From contig NZ_CP071457.1 of NCBI RefSeq assembly GCF_017352135.1, forward strand, positions 248,001 through 312,000: DNA of 64,000 bases, written 5' to 3'. This document shows, in pieces, positions 26,346 to 35,719 of the stretch. The translations under genes were made by a program, and so were the position numbers. Source of the DNA: Rhizobium lentis. GTDB taxonomy: Bacteria; Pseudomonadota; Alphaproteobacteria; Rhizobiales; Rhizobiaceae. The notes under the pieces are model-generated. The model was not told the origin of the DNA, ran no database searches, and was given only the letters and a program-made list of their open reading frames with translations. Every line of letters begins with the position of its first letter. Within the stretch, counting starts at the first letter, position 1.

Positions 26346-27413
26346 TCAGCTCTTCGCAGAGCCGATGCTCTCCCGCAGGATGAGCTTGCTGGGGATGACG
26401 GTGCGGACCTTCGCCGCCTCTTGCCGCTGATCAATGGCGCCGAGCAGGAGATCGACTGCCGCGCGGCCCATCTCTTCCACCGGCTGCTTGATCGTCGAGA
26501 GCGGCGGCGAGCAGAACTCGCAGACGGGAGAGCCGTCGAAGGAGACGATGGAGAGGTCGCCCGGCACCGCAAAGCCCGCGTGCTGAATGCGGCTCATGAA
26601 CGAGATCGCCATGTCGTCGCTGGTTGCGATGACGGCCGTCGGTCGAACGTCGAGCTTCGTGAAATCGTCGACGGCGCGAATGCCTGTCTCGAAACCGTGC
26701 TGATATTCGAGGTCGCCGCCGGATATGGACAGGGCGTCCTCGGAAAGTCCCCCTGCCCCCAGCGCCTCGAGGACGCCGGCATAGCGCTCGACATCATGGT
26801 AGTTGCCCCTGGGGCCGGCGATATAGAGGAACCGCCTGTGGCCCAGACGGATCAGTTCCGTCGTTGCGTCTCTGATCGCTTCCCGATCGTTGGTCACGAC
26901 GCTCGGCACTCCGGCATTGCTCATGTCGAACAGCATCGAGACGATCGGCAGCCCTGCGCCGGCGGGAGAGCGCCCGTCGACCTCGGGAAGTTTCGACGAG
27001 AAGATGATGACGCCCCGCACCGTTCCACCAAAGGCAAGATTGAGGATGTGCCGTTCGGAGGCTTCCTCACGATCGAGATTGGCGATCATCAAATTGTATC
27101 CCTCCTGAATCAGGGACTTGTTGATGCTCTGGAGAACCTGCGGGATGATCTGCGATGCGCCGTAGTAAGGCGATCCGGGCAGGATGATCATGATCGTATT
27201 GGATTTGCCGACCCTGAGCCCGCGCGCCATCGCATTCGGAGTATACCCGAGCTGCTTGGCAGCCGCATTGATTCTGGTGCGCGTTTTCTCATTGACCCGC
27301 CCGGGATTGGCAAGCGCCCGGCTGACGGTCGAGATCGCAACGCCGGCAAGCCGAGCGACGTCGGCCATCAAGGCAGCCGATTGTTCCTCTCCCACATCCT
27401 TGTTTTTATTCAC
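26346..27413 (-). CDS. LacI family transcriptional regulator
   Basis: 355 residues: helix-turn-helix at about 17-40 (MADVARLAGVAISTVSRALA) with hinge helix, then a periplasmic-binding-like effector domain with NRE/IAGPRGNYHD segments and a C-terminal SFDGSPVCEFCSPPLSTI region. The start is GTG at 27413 with GGGAG about 12 bases upstream; Met16 is an alternative start nearer the HTH. It is divergent from a sugar-isomerase/ABC operon, and two LacI-type operators lie in the gap, so it very probably represses that operon until its sugar is present. Confidence 0.9.
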   Translation of the reverse strand: MNKNKDVGEEQSAALMADVARLAGVAISTVSRALANPGRVNEKTRTRINAAAKQLGYTPNAMARGLRVGKSNTIMIILPGSPYYGASQIIPQVLQSINKSLIQEGYNLMIANLDREEASERHILNLAFGGTVRGVIIFSSKLPEVDGRSPAGAGLPIVSMLFDMSNAGVPSVVTNDREAIRDATTELIRLGHRRFLYIAGPRGNYHDVERYAGVLEALGAGGLSEDALSISGGDLEYQHGFETGIRAVDDFTKLDVRPTAVIATSDDMAISFMSRIQHAGFAVPGDLSIVSFDGSPVCEFCSPPLSTIKQPVEEMGRAAVDLLLGAIDQRQEAAKVRTVIPSKLILRESIGSAKS

Positions 27414-27472
27414 GTTTATGTGTTTCTCCCGGATATTTCGATTTGCAACTCTAAGGCAGGCGGCGATTTATA

Positions 27473-27484
27473 GCAAACGTTTGC
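27473..27484. promoter_or_regulatory. LacI-family operator O1
   Basis: GCAAACGTTTGC is a perfect 12-base palindrome with the CG centre typical of LacI/GalR operators. It lies seven bases before the putative -35 of the divergent sugar operon and 60 bases before the regulator start. Confidence 0.65.
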
Positions 27485-27490
27485 CAAAAA

Positions 27491-27519
27491 TTGCTTGCTT
27501 AAAAAACCAGCTTGATTAT
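27491..27519 (+). promoter_or_regulatory. Putative promoter of the sugar isomerase/ABC operon
   Basis: TTGCTT at 27491-27496 and GATTAT at 27514-27519 with a 17-base spacer, flanked on both sides by matching operators. By-eye assignment from position and spacing. Confidence 0.4.
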
Positions 27520-27529
27520 CATCTAGGCA

Positions 27530-27545
27530 TGGCAAACGATTGCCA
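27530..27545. promoter_or_regulatory. LacI-family operator O2
   Basis: TGGCAA-ACGA-TTGCCA is an inverted repeat sharing the GCAAACG core with O1 at 27473; centres are about 59 bases apart. It sits just past the putative -10, where bound repressor would block transcription. Confidence 0.65.
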
Positions 27546-27629
27546 TTCCTTAATGCGTTGAAAATCCATGGCTTATTGGATGCGGAACTGCCCTTTCCGC
27601 ACGTGGGTAGGCCATGCCTTGAGAAATGG

Positions 27630-28586
27630 ATGGTTATGGCTGGCGACAGGCTGCGTTTCGGCGTCGATCTCGTGACGTTCTTTCATCCTCGCTTCTGGGG
27701 CGTCGACAGCCATGATGCGATCGTCGATCATGCGCGGGCTCAGCCGCGCGCCTTCTGGGACAAGATACTCGACAGCGTCCAGGCTTCCGGCGTGACCGGC
27801 GTCGAACTGACCTTCTCTCCCTTCAACTGGCAGGACGTCATCAAGACATATGGTTCCATCGATGCCTTCGCGGGCGAACTGACAAGGCGCGGCCTGACGC
27901 TCTGCAGCGGCTTCTTCGCGGAACTGGAGGCGGCCGGTGACTTTGCCGATCCCGAGGCGCAGCGCGCGTTGATCGACAAGGCGGAGCGCTATGCCGATTT
28001 CCTGAAGGCCTGCGGCAGCGATATCATGGTGATCGGCGCGCCACTTCGCCAGACGCTCGGCGCCCAGCCGGTGCAGTTCCATGATTTCGACCGCGCCAAG
28101 GTGATTGCCGATTTCTTGAACCGGCTCGGCGCGACCCTTTATGCCAAGGGCGTGCGGCTTGCGCTGCATACCGAGGCGCATTCAATCTTTGCCGCCGCGC
28201 GCGACGTCGACCTGCTGATGCTTTTGACCGACCCGGCCTATGTGCACATGTGCCCCGACACGGCTCACATCATCGTTGCCGGTTCCGATCCGATCCAGCT
28301 CGTCGATCGCCATCACGAACGCATGATCATCGCCCACTGGAAGGACGCGATCGGTCCGATGCCTGCCGACACGCCGATCGACAAGCATATCCATGAACGC
28401 CACCAGCCCTATTTCTGCGGCTTCGGCCTCGGACGGGTCGACTGGCCGGCCTGGATTCGACTGCTGCGCGACCGGGCCTATGAAGGCTGGGCGATCCTTG
28501 AACTCGATGCCGCGCCGGATCCCGTCCGCGACATCGCCAACGGGCTGACGCTCGTCCGGCAGGCGCTCCTGCCGATCTATCGCTGA
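27630..28586 (+). CDS. Sugar phosphate isomerase/epimerase family protein (TIM barrel)
   Basis: 318 residues, xylose-isomerase-like TIM barrel (AP endonuclease 2 superfamily). Metal-site residues are likely in GVELTFSPFNW, LALHTEAHS, MCPDTAHI and HWKDAIG. The ATG at 27630 has TGAGAA upstream; a TTG at 27540 would lie on an operator and is rejected, while Met at 27636 is possible. First gene of an operon with a CUT1 importer and GMC oxidoreductase, so it probably isomerises or splits an imported (possibly oxidised) sugar or cyclitol. Confidence 0.85.
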   Translation: MVMAGDRLRFGVDLVTFFHPRFWGVDSHDAIVDHARAQPRAFWDKILDSVQASGVTGVELTFSPFNWQDVIKTYGSIDAFAGELTRRGLTLCSGFFAELEAAGDFADPEAQRALIDKAERYADFLKACGSDIMVIGAPLRQTLGAQPVQFHDFDRAKVIADFLNRLGATLYAKGVRLALHTEAHSIFAAARDVDLLMLLTDPAYVHMCPDTAHIIVAGSDPIQLVDRHHERMIIAHWKDAIGPMPADTPIDKHIHERHQPYFCGFGLGRVDWPAWIRLLRDRAYEGWAILELDAAPDPVRDIANGLTLVRQALLPIYR

Positions 28587-28643
28587 TATTATTTCGAAGA
28601 CGACAAACGCCCCGCCGAGAGGGCATTTCCAAGAGGTGGAACA

Positions 28644-29876
28644 ATGAAGACCATGATGAAGCTTTTTCTTGCTGGCGTGGCTTTCGCCGGCCTATGCGCC
28701 CCGGTCCAAGCCGAGGACAAGCCGACGATCGAGATCATGTCGTCCTGGACGTCGGGCGGTGAAGCCGCGGCCCTCAATGTCATCAAGACGGAATTCGAAA
28801 AGCGCGGCGGCGTCTGGAAAGATTCCTCGATCGCCGGTTTCGGCGCGGCGGACGCTGCCTTCCAGAACCGCATCGTTGCCGGTGACGCGCCCGGCGCCAA
28901 GCAGGGCGTCATCGGCCTCGCCGCCGCCGATTTCGTCAGCCAGGGTCTGTTCAATCCGATCGACGACGTGGCCGCCACCGGCAAATGGGCCGATGCCCTG
29001 CCGAAATCGATCCATGATCTCATTTCCTATGACGGCAAGGTCTATCTCGCTCCAACAGGTGCTCATGGCGAAAGCTGGGTCTTCTATTCCAAGGAAGCCT
29101 TCAGCAAGGCTGGTATTGCGCAGGAACCGAAGAGCTGGGACGAGTTTTTCACCGATCTCGACAAGCTCAAGGCCGCCGGCATCATCCCGGTCGCCTGGGG
29201 CGGCCAGCCCTGGCAGCAGACCAAGGTCTTCAACATGATCCTGCTCTCGCAGGTCGGTACCGACGGCTTCCTGAAGATCTATGCCGACAAGGACAAGAGC
29301 GAGGCCTCCGTCGAGGGCGTGAAGAAGACGCTTGCAATCCTCGGCAAGCTGCGCGGCTATGTCGATGCGGGTGCGGCCGGCCGCAACTGGAACGACGCGA
29401 CCGCCATGCTGATCACCGACAAGGCCGGCGTGCAGTTCATGGGCGATTGGGCCAAGGGCGAATTCACAGTCGCCGGCCAGGAGCCGGGCAAGGATTATGG
29501 CTGCATGATCGCTCCTGAATCCAAAGGCATGGTCTACATCGCCGACGCCCTCTGGTTCCCGAAGACCGGCAATGCTGAGACCGACAAGGCGCAGAAGCTT
29601 CTCGCCGAGGTCGTCATGGACCCAACCATCCAGGTCGAATTCGCTCTCAAGAAGGGCTCGGTTCCGATGCGCTCCGATGTCGACAAGTCGAAACTCGATG
29701 CCTGCGCCCAAAAGGGTCTCGAACTGATGAGCGCCGGCGCCATCGTGCCGGATCAGGCGATCGTGCTCACGCCCCAGCAGGTCGGCGCGCTCGACGATTT
29801 CGTAGACGAATATTGGAGCGGCGGCTCGAATGACGCGGGTGCCGCTGCCGAAAACTTCTTCGCCATCTTCGAGTAG
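28644..29876 (+). CDS. Sugar ABC transporter substrate-binding protein (family 1)
   Basis: 410 residues with a Sec signal peptide (MKTMMKLFLAGVAFAGLCAPVQA, cut about residue 23) and the SBP_bac_1 fold of CUT1 transporters. Typical features are IEIMSSWTSGGEA at the mature N terminus and AFSKAGIAQEPKSWDEF near residue 155. AGAGGTGG lies before ATG 28644. It is the periplasmic receptor for the permeases that follow; ligand unknown. Confidence 0.92.
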   Translation: MKTMMKLFLAGVAFAGLCAPVQAEDKPTIEIMSSWTSGGEAAALNVIKTEFEKRGGVWKDSSIAGFGAADAAFQNRIVAGDAPGAKQGVIGLAAADFVSQGLFNPIDDVAATGKWADALPKSIHDLISYDGKVYLAPTGAHGESWVFYSKEAFSKAGIAQEPKSWDEFFTDLDKLKAAGIIPVAWGGQPWQQTKVFNMILLSQVGTDGFLKIYADKDKSEASVEGVKKTLAILGKLRGYVDAGAAGRNWNDATAMLITDKAGVQFMGDWAKGEFTVAGQEPGKDYGCMIAPESKGMVYIADALWFPKTGNAETDKAQKLLAEVVMDPTIQVEFALKKGSVPMRSDVDKSKLDACAQKGLELMSAGAIVPDQAIVLTPQQVGALDDFVDEYWSGGSNDAGAAAENFFAIFE

Positions 29877-29973
29877 GATCGTGCCTGTGGCGTCGGACGG
29901 ATTCCGACGTCACCGCTGCCGCGGCTTAAGCGGCGGCGCGTGTTCCGCTTTCCATCCGTCAAAGAGTTGGCCG

Positions 29974-30864
29974 ATGTCCGTCAAACGCAAGCGTAATCTT
30001 TCCGCGACCATCGCTCTCTTGCCGACATGGTTTGCCGCGGTCGTGGTCTTCATCGGCACCATGGCTTGGTCGATCCGCCTTTCCTTCACCAATTCCACAC
30101 TCTTTCCGTCCTCGACCTATGTCGGCTTTGCACAGTATTCGAAGCTCTTCGCGTCCGCCAAATGGCTCGCCTCGCTGCAAAATGTGCTGATCTTCGGCGT
30201 CCTCTACGTCGCGGGCTGCCTGGTGCTCGGCTTCCTGCTGGCCGCCGCACTCGACCGCAAGATCCGCTTCGAAAGCGCCTTGAGGACGATCTTCCTCTAT
30301 CCCTACGCCATGTCCTTCGTGGTGACGGGGCTGATCTGGCAATGGATGCTCAACCCCACACTCGGCATTCAGGCGAGCGTGCGTTCGCTCGGCTGGGAAA
30401 GCTTCGTGCTCGACTGGGTGGTCAATCGCGACATGGCGATCTATGCGCTGGTGCTTGCCGGCGTCTGGCAGGGGGCCGGGCTCGTCATGGTGATCGCGCT
30501 TGCCGGCATACGCGGCATCGAAGCCGAGCAGTGGAAGGCGGCCCGCATCGACGGCATTCCCGTCTGGCGCATCTATGTCTCGATCATTCTGCCCCAGCTC
30601 GGGCCGGCGCTCGCCGCAGCCGGCATGCTGCTCGCAATGGGCGTGATCAAGACCTATGACATCGTCGTCGCCATGACTAATGGTGGCCCCGGCAATGCGA
30701 CCGAAGTGCCGGCGAAATTTATCATGGACAATCTGTTCGGGCGCCAGAACCTCGGCCTTGCCACAGCAGGCGCGACAGTGCTCGTCCTCGGCGTCGTCAT
30801 CGCAGTCGCGCCGTTCCGTTACGCGATGCACATGCGCAATCAGGCAAAGGGAGGGGCGAGATGA
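29974..30864 (+). CDS. Sugar ABC transporter permease (MalF/UgpA type)
   Basis: 296 residues, six predicted membrane spans, EAA loop EAEQWKAARIDGIPVWRIYVSIILPQL near residues 190-217. Starts MSVKRKRNLSATIALLPTW, the positive-inside N terminus usual for the family. A longer frame from 29830 lies in the binding-protein gene and is rejected. It overlaps the next permease by ATGA. Confidence 0.91.
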   Translation: MSVKRKRNLSATIALLPTWFAAVVVFIGTMAWSIRLSFTNSTLFPSSTYVGFAQYSKLFASAKWLASLQNVLIFGVLYVAGCLVLGFLLAAALDRKIRFESALRTIFLYPYAMSFVVTGLIWQWMLNPTLGIQASVRSLGWESFVLDWVVNRDMAIYALVLAGVWQGAGLVMVIALAGIRGIEAEQWKAARIDGIPVWRIYVSIILPQLGPALAAAGMLLAMGVIKTYDIVVAMTNGGPGNATEVPAKFIMDNLFGRQNLGLATAGATVLVLGVVIAVAPFRYAMHMRNQAKGGAR

Positions 30865-31745
30865 ACCAGCCTCACCCGAATGGGCCGAAGCCGGCACGGA
30901 TCACGGCGGGACGCATCGGCCTTTATACCTTCCTGGTCGGCGCTGCGCTTTTCTTTCTTCTGCCGCTCTATACGATGGTCGTCACTTCACTGAAGTCGAT
31001 GGACGAAATACGGCTCGGGCAGATCTTTGCCCTGCCCGCCACGCTCGATTTCTCCGCCTGGGTGACCGCCTGGTCGGGCGCCTGCATGGGGACCGTCTGC
31101 GTCGGCATTCGTAGCGGCTTCTGGAACTCGGTGGCGATCACAGTTCCCTCGGTTGCGCTCTCGGTCTTCATCGGCGCCGTCAACGGCTATGCGCTGTCGC
31201 TCTGGCGGCCGCGTGGGGCAAATGCGCTGTTCGGCCTGCTCATGGCCGGTGGTCTGATCCCCTATCAGATCTTCCTCTATCCGATGGTTCGCGCCATGGC
31301 GAATATCGGTCTCTATAATTCGCTCGCCGGCATCATTCTCGTCCATGTCATCTTCGGCCTGCCGCTGGTGACGCTGCTCTTCCGCAACTATTTCGTCAGC
31401 GTGCCGGAGGAGCTCTGCAAGGCCGCGCGCGTCGACGGCGCCGGCTTCTGGCGCATCTTCTTCGAGATCATGCTGCCGATCGCCGTGCCGATGGTCGTCG
31501 TGGTCTCCATGCTGCAGTTCACCGGTATCTGGAACGACTTCCTGCTCGGCCTCGTCTTCGCCGGGCGCGATAACCTGCCGATGACCGTGCAGCTCAACAA
31601 TATCGTCAACACTACGATGGGCGAGCGCACCTACAACGTGAACATGGCGGCGACGATTCTGACCGCCATCGTCCCGCTCGCCATCTATTTCCTGTCCGGC
31701 CGCTGGTTCGTGCGCGGCATCGCGGCCGGCGCAGTCAAGGGGTAA
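30861..31745 (+). CDS. Sugar ABC transporter permease (MalG/UgpE type)
   Basis: 294 residues, six predicted spans. The EAA loop is EELCKAARVDGAGFWRIFFEIMLPIAVPM near residues 180-208, and the C-terminal YFLSGRWFVRGIAAGAVKG is typical for MalG-like subunits. Coupled to the preceding permease by ATGA overlap and followed seven bases later by the ATPase. Confidence 0.92.
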   Translation: MNQPHPNGPKPARITAGRIGLYTFLVGAALFFLLPLYTMVVTSLKSMDEIRLGQIFALPATLDFSAWVTAWSGACMGTVCVGIRSGFWNSVAITVPSVALSVFIGAVNGYALSLWRPRGANALFGLLMAGGLIPYQIFLYPMVRAMANIGLYNSLAGIILVHVIFGLPLVTLLFRNYFVSVPEELCKAARVDGAGFWRIFFEIMLPIAVPMVVVVSMLQFTGIWNDFLLGLVFAGRDNLPMTVQLNNIVNTTMGERTYNVNMAATILTAIVPLAIYFLSGRWFVRGIAAGAVKG

Positions 31746-31752
31746 AGCTTCC

Positions 31753-32835
31753 ATGCAATCCGCCGTCTCCGTAAAGGATCTGAAGATCGCCTACGGCCAC
31801 CATACGGTGATCGAGAAGATGTCGATCGATATCGCACCGCGCGAATTCCTGGTGCTGCTCGGCCCTTCCGGCTGCGGCAAGTCCACGCTGTTGAACGCCA
31901 TTGCCGGCCTTCAGGACATGACATCAGGCGAGGTCTGGATTTCGGGCAGGAACGTCAGCTGGGAGGAGCCGAAGGACCGCGGCATCGGCATGGTCTTCCA
32001 GTCCTACGCCCTCTACCCGCGTATGTCGGTCCGCAAGAACCTCTCCTTCGGACTTCGTGTCGCCGGCCTGCCGAAGGCCGAGATCGAGGCGCGCGTCGCC
32101 CGCACCGCCGCCCTTCTCCATCTCGACACGCTGCTCGACCGGCGACCGGCTGAGCTGTCCGGCGGCCAGCGCCAGCGTGTCGCCATCGGCCGGGCGCTGG
32201 TGCGCGAAGTGGACGTCTTCCTCTTCGACGAACCGCTGTCGAACCTCGACGCCAAGCTGCGCAACGAATTGCGTGTCGAGATCAAGAAGCTGCACCAGCA
32301 CCTCGGCAACACGATGATCTACGTGACCCATGATCAGGTCGAGGCGCTCACACTGGCCGATCGCATCGCCATCATGCGCGAAGGCGTCATCCAACAGCTT
32401 GCCTCTCCGGCCGAGATCTACCGCCGCCCGGCCAATCTCTTCGTTGCCGGCTTCATCGGCGCTCCGGCGATGAATTTCGTCGAAGGCCGGATCGAGCGCG
32501 GCGGCGGGTCGCCGGTCTTCCGGAGCAAAGGGCTGGCCGTCGATCTCTCCGGCTACGCTTTCGGGACAGCCGCGGTCGAAGGACCTGCTACATTAGGCTT
32601 CCGCCCCGAGCATCTTGTGCTCAATGGGGTCGCCGGCGGGCTGCCCACCATTCCCGGCCGGGTTTCCGTCGTCGAGCCGATGGGTTCGGATGCCGTCGTC
32701 TGGTTCGACTGGGCGGACCAGAGCCTCTCGCTCCGGCTGATGGGCGACGTCAGCCTCGAGCCCGGCGACTCGGTCGCGCCCGGTCTTGATATCGCCAAAG
32801 TCTCCCTCTTCGGCGCCGATGGATCGCGGCTGTGA
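31753..32835 (+). CDS. Sugar ABC transporter ATP-binding protein (MsmK/UgpC type)
   Basis: 360 residues: ABC domain with Walker A GPSGCGKST (about residues 37-45), Q loop QSYALYPRM, signature LSGGQRQRVAIGRAL, Walker B VFLFDEPLSNLD, switch His in VTHDQVEA, then a C-terminal TOBE/OB domain (GFRPEHLVL). This is the length and layout of CUT1 ATPases. It energises the importer encoded just upstream. Confidence 0.94.
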   Translation: MQSAVSVKDLKIAYGHHTVIEKMSIDIAPREFLVLLGPSGCGKSTLLNAIAGLQDMTSGEVWISGRNVSWEEPKDRGIGMVFQSYALYPRMSVRKNLSFGLRVAGLPKAEIEARVARTAALLHLDTLLDRRPAELSGGQRQRVAIGRALVREVDVFLFDEPLSNLDAKLRNELRVEIKKLHQHLGNTMIYVTHDQVEALTLADRIAIMREGVIQQLASPAEIYRRPANLFVAGFIGAPAMNFVEGRIERGGGSPVFRSKGLAVDLSGYAFGTAAVEGPATLGFRPEHLVLNGVAGGLPTIPGRVSVVEPMGSDAVVWFDWADQSLSLRLMGDVSLEPGDSVAPGLDIAKVSLFGADGSRL

Positions 32836-32919
32836 CGCACTATCCCTTTATTCTCCCGCAATTACGGACGCGCGTCGCGTCGTCTTGAGCAATCGCTCCA
32901 GGACAGGATTTGGAAAGAC

Positions 32920-34572
32920 ATGTCTGAAATCATTTATGATGCGCTGGTGATCGGCTCCGGTGCCGCGGGTTCCTTCGCGGTCAAAGAACTGACGGCACAG
33001 GGGCTGTCGGTGCTGCTGCTTGAGGCAGGCCCCGCCGTCGGGTCGAAAGATTTCGACCCGGCGCTCAAGAAAGCGCCGGCCAGTAGCATCAATATCTGGG
33101 AGCGTGCACGAGCCACCATCAAGGGCCAGCCGATCCAGGCGCGGGCCGCCTTTTTTACCGAACGCTTCAGCCACTTCTTCGTCAACGATCGCAAGAACCC
33201 CTATACGACGCCGAAAGGGGAACCCTTCCTCTGGATTCGCGGCCGCCAGGGAGGCGGGCGACTCCACAGTTTCGGCCGCGTGCTGCTGCGCTGGACCGAC
33301 GACGATTTCAAGATCCGGTCGCGCACCGGAAAGGGCGTCGACTGGCCGGTCTCCTATGACGAGCTCACGCCCTTCTATGACGAAGTGGAGGCTTATCTCG
33401 GGCTCTACGGCAATAAGGACGATGTGCAGACCTTGCCGGACGGCATCTATGCGAAGCCGGCAAGCCTGACGCCCGCAGAACAGATTTTCAAGCAGGCAGT
33501 GGAAAGCCGCTGGCCTCAAAGGCATGTCGTCTCCTGGCGCTATATCGCGCCGGACGCCGAACGCACGCCGCGGCCGCTACGGGAGGCAAAGGCGAGCGGG
33601 CGGCTGACGGTGCGCTACGACGCCATCGTGCGCCGCATCACCACCGACGAAAAGACCGGCCGCGCCATCGGCGCGGAATTCATCGATCGCAACACTGGGA
33701 AGGTTTCGACTGCCCGCGCCGCGACGGTCGTGCTCTCCGCCTCGCCGATCGAGAGCGTGCGACTGCTGCTGAATTCGGCCTCGGCAAGACATCCGGGGGG
33801 GCTCGGAAACAGCTCGGGCGCGCTCGGACGGTATTTCATGGATCAGCTTCCGTGCCTCGCCTTCGGTTCCTTTTCCAAGGCGAAGGGTTGGGCCATTGAC
33901 CATTCCGCTCCTGTCGATCCCTTCTACAACCCGTCGGGTGGCATCTTCATCCCCCGCTTTGGCGAGGGTGACGCCGCCCGCGGCGATTTCGACTATCAGG
34001 GCAGCGTCGGCAGGGCACCGGTTTCAGAGGAGACCGCTGCACGTCTCGCCTTCTTCGGCTTCGGCCGCATGCTGCCCTATGCCGACAACCGCATCACTCT
34101 CGACGTCAAGCGAAAGGATGCCTGGAACATTCCGGTACCGCACATTCGCTGCGTCATGCAGGAGGAGGAACAGCGGCTGCTTCGCCGGCAGGAGGAAACG
34201 TTGATCGCCATGATCAGGGAGGTCGGCGGCGACCTGGAATTCATCGGCTCTCCCGCGGGCCTCAAGGAGATGGGCAGGGGCGCCTTTCCCGACGCCGATG
34301 CCTTTAGCCGCTTCATGTTCCGCAAATGGTTCCGCAAGACCATGTGCATGGGCGCTGCAATCCATGAAACCGGCGGCGCGCGCATGGGCGAAAGCCGGGA
34401 AGCTTCCGTGCTCAATTGCTACAACCAGCTCTGGGATGCCCCGAACGTCATCGTTACCGACGCCAGCGCTTTCCCGGGCAGCGGCATCGCGGGTACGACG
34501 CTCACCGTCATGGCGCTGACGATCCGCGCCTGCCGCAATCTTGTCGACGGCTATCGGAAGGGACTGATCTAG
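32920..34572 (+). CDS. GMC family FAD-dependent oxidoreductase
   Basis: 550 residues, GMC oxidoreductase. The FAD-binding GSGAAGSFAVKEL lies at residues 9-21, the family signature near WIRGRQGGGRLHSFGR, and the C-terminal GSGIAGTTLTVMALTIRAC is the conserved closing motif. A histidine in AAIHETGGARMGE is a candidate catalytic residue. GGAAAG precedes ATG 32920. Such enzymes oxidise sugar or cyclitol hydroxyls to ketones; with the importer and isomerase it fits a pathway that oxidises an imported glycoside or cyclitol before isomerisation, which is inference. Confidence 0.88.
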   Translation: MSEIIYDALVIGSGAAGSFAVKELTAQGLSVLLLEAGPAVGSKDFDPALKKAPASSINIWERARATIKGQPIQARAAFFTERFSHFFVNDRKNPYTTPKGEPFLWIRGRQGGGRLHSFGRVLLRWTDDDFKIRSRTGKGVDWPVSYDELTPFYDEVEAYLGLYGNKDDVQTLPDGIYAKPASLTPAEQIFKQAVESRWPQRHVVSWRYIAPDAERTPRPLREAKASGRLTVRYDAIVRRITTDEKTGRAIGAEFIDRNTGKVSTARAATVVLSASPIESVRLLLNSASARHPGGLGNSSGALGRYFMDQLPCLAFGSFSKAKGWAIDHSAPVDPFYNPSGGIFIPRFGEGDAARGDFDYQGSVGRAPVSEETAARLAFFGFGRMLPYADNRITLDVKRKDAWNIPVPHIRCVMQEEEQRLLRRQEETLIAMIREVGGDLEFIGSPAGLKEMGRGAFPDADAFSRFMFRKWFRKTMCMGAAIHETGGARMGESREASVLNCYNQLWDAPNVIVTDASAFPGSGIAGTTLTVMALTIRACRNLVDGYRKGLI

Positions 34573-34726
34573 ACACGGCTCCACTTCGGCGCGGGCGGCA
34601 TCGAAAAGATCTCCGGCATGCGGAGTGACGGGAGCGGCGAACAAGTCGGCGAGCTTGGGGTTATCCAACCGTCACACTAACTTTGCAGTGACATGCTCCT
34701 GTCAACTGAGCAGGAAGGGAAAGCCC

Positions 34727-35641
34727 ATGTCTAAAACACATCAGGACCAGCTCAGCCGGATAAAGGCCGAAATCGCCGACAGCTTCGATGAGGAGCTGGA
34801 AATGCAGATGGAGGAAGATCGGCTGGACGATCTGGTCGTCGAAGGAATGACGGAACCGGCTGAGCAGACGCTCGACCGAAAGATCTATTTCCGCGAGCTG
34901 TTCCGGCTGCAGCATGAGCTGGTGCGGCTGCAGGATTGGGTTCAGTACAAGAAGCTGAAGGTCGTCGTGCTGTTCGAAGGCCGGGATTCGGCCGGCAAGG
35001 GCGGGGCGATCAAGCGCGTGACCCAAAGGCTCAACCCCCGCGTCTGCCGAACCGTGGCACTGCCCGCTCCGACCGAACGGGAACGCCATCAATGGTATTT
35101 CCAGCGCTATGTTCCGCATCTTCCCACGGCCGGGGAGATCGTGCTCTTCGACCGCAGCTGGTACAACCGCGCCGGCGTCGAGCGCGTGATGGGATTCTGC
35201 ACCCCTGACGAACTCGAGGAGTTCTTCCGCTCGGTACCCGAATTCGAACGGATGCTGGTCCGTTCCGGCATCGTGCTCATCAAGTACTGGTTCTCGATCA
35301 CCGACGAGGAACAGGAATTCCGCTTCAAGATGCGCATCCACGATCCGCTGAAGCAGTGGAAGCTTTCGCCAATGGACATGGAAAGCCGCATCCACTGGGA
35401 GGAGTATACCAAGGCGAAGGAAGAAATGCTGGCGCGCACGCACACCAAGGAAGCGCCCTGGTGGGTGGTGCAGGCCGTCGACAAGAAACGGGCGCGTCTG
35501 AACTGCATCGCCCATCTTCTTCACCAGATTCCTTATGAGGATGTTCCGAAGCCCGAGATTCAGCTGCCGGACCGTATTCGCCACGCCGATTACATCAGGG
35601 CGCCTGTTCCGCCTGAAATGCTCGTGCCGGAGCGCTATTGA
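34727..35641 (+). CDS. ppk2: Polyphosphate kinase 2
   Basis: 304 residues, PPK2 class I-like single-domain polyphosphate kinase. Walker A is FEGRDSAGKGGAIKR (about residues 86-100) and the Walker B/lid region VLFDRSWYNRAGVERVMGF. It transfers phosphate between polyphosphate and nucleoside diphosphates. AGGAAGGG precedes ATG 34727; a frame from 34625 has no site. An inverted repeat TGACA-N6-TGTCA lies at 34689-34704, 22 bases upstream of the start. Ends before a strong hairpin shared with the convergent gene. Confidence 0.93.
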   Translation: MSKTHQDQLSRIKAEIADSFDEELEMQMEEDRLDDLVVEGMTEPAEQTLDRKIYFRELFRLQHELVRLQDWVQYKKLKVVVLFEGRDSAGKGGAIKRVTQRLNPRVCRTVALPAPTERERHQWYFQRYVPHLPTAGEIVLFDRSWYNRAGVERVMGFCTPDELEEFFRSVPEFERMLVRSGIVLIKYWFSITDEEQEFRFKMRIHDPLKQWKLSPMDMESRIHWEEYTKAKEEMLARTHTKEAPWWVVQAVDKKRARLNCIAHLLHQIPYEDVPKPEIQLPDRIRHADYIRAPVPPEMLVPERY

Positions 35642-35668
35642 AAGAATAGCCGCAACATCCGGCAAGAT

Positions 35669-35699
35669 CGCTACGCCGCGCGGGAAACCCGGCGTAGCG
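35669..35699. terminator. Hairpin between convergent ppk2 and aldo/keto reductase genes
   Basis: CGCTACGCCG and CGGCGTAGCG form a perfect 10-bp stem around an 11-base loop, lying 28 bases after the ppk2 stop and 21 bases after the stop of the opposite gene. No long T-run, but position suggests a two-way terminator. Confidence 0.6.
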
Positions 35700-35719
35700 A
35701 CTGGAACCCCCGGCGGCTG

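Noticed and set aside
34689..34704. TGACA-N6-TGTCA before ppk2 as a Pho box
   Set aside because: It is an inverted repeat, while Pho boxes are direct repeats of CTGTCAT-like units; no second matching unit is present.
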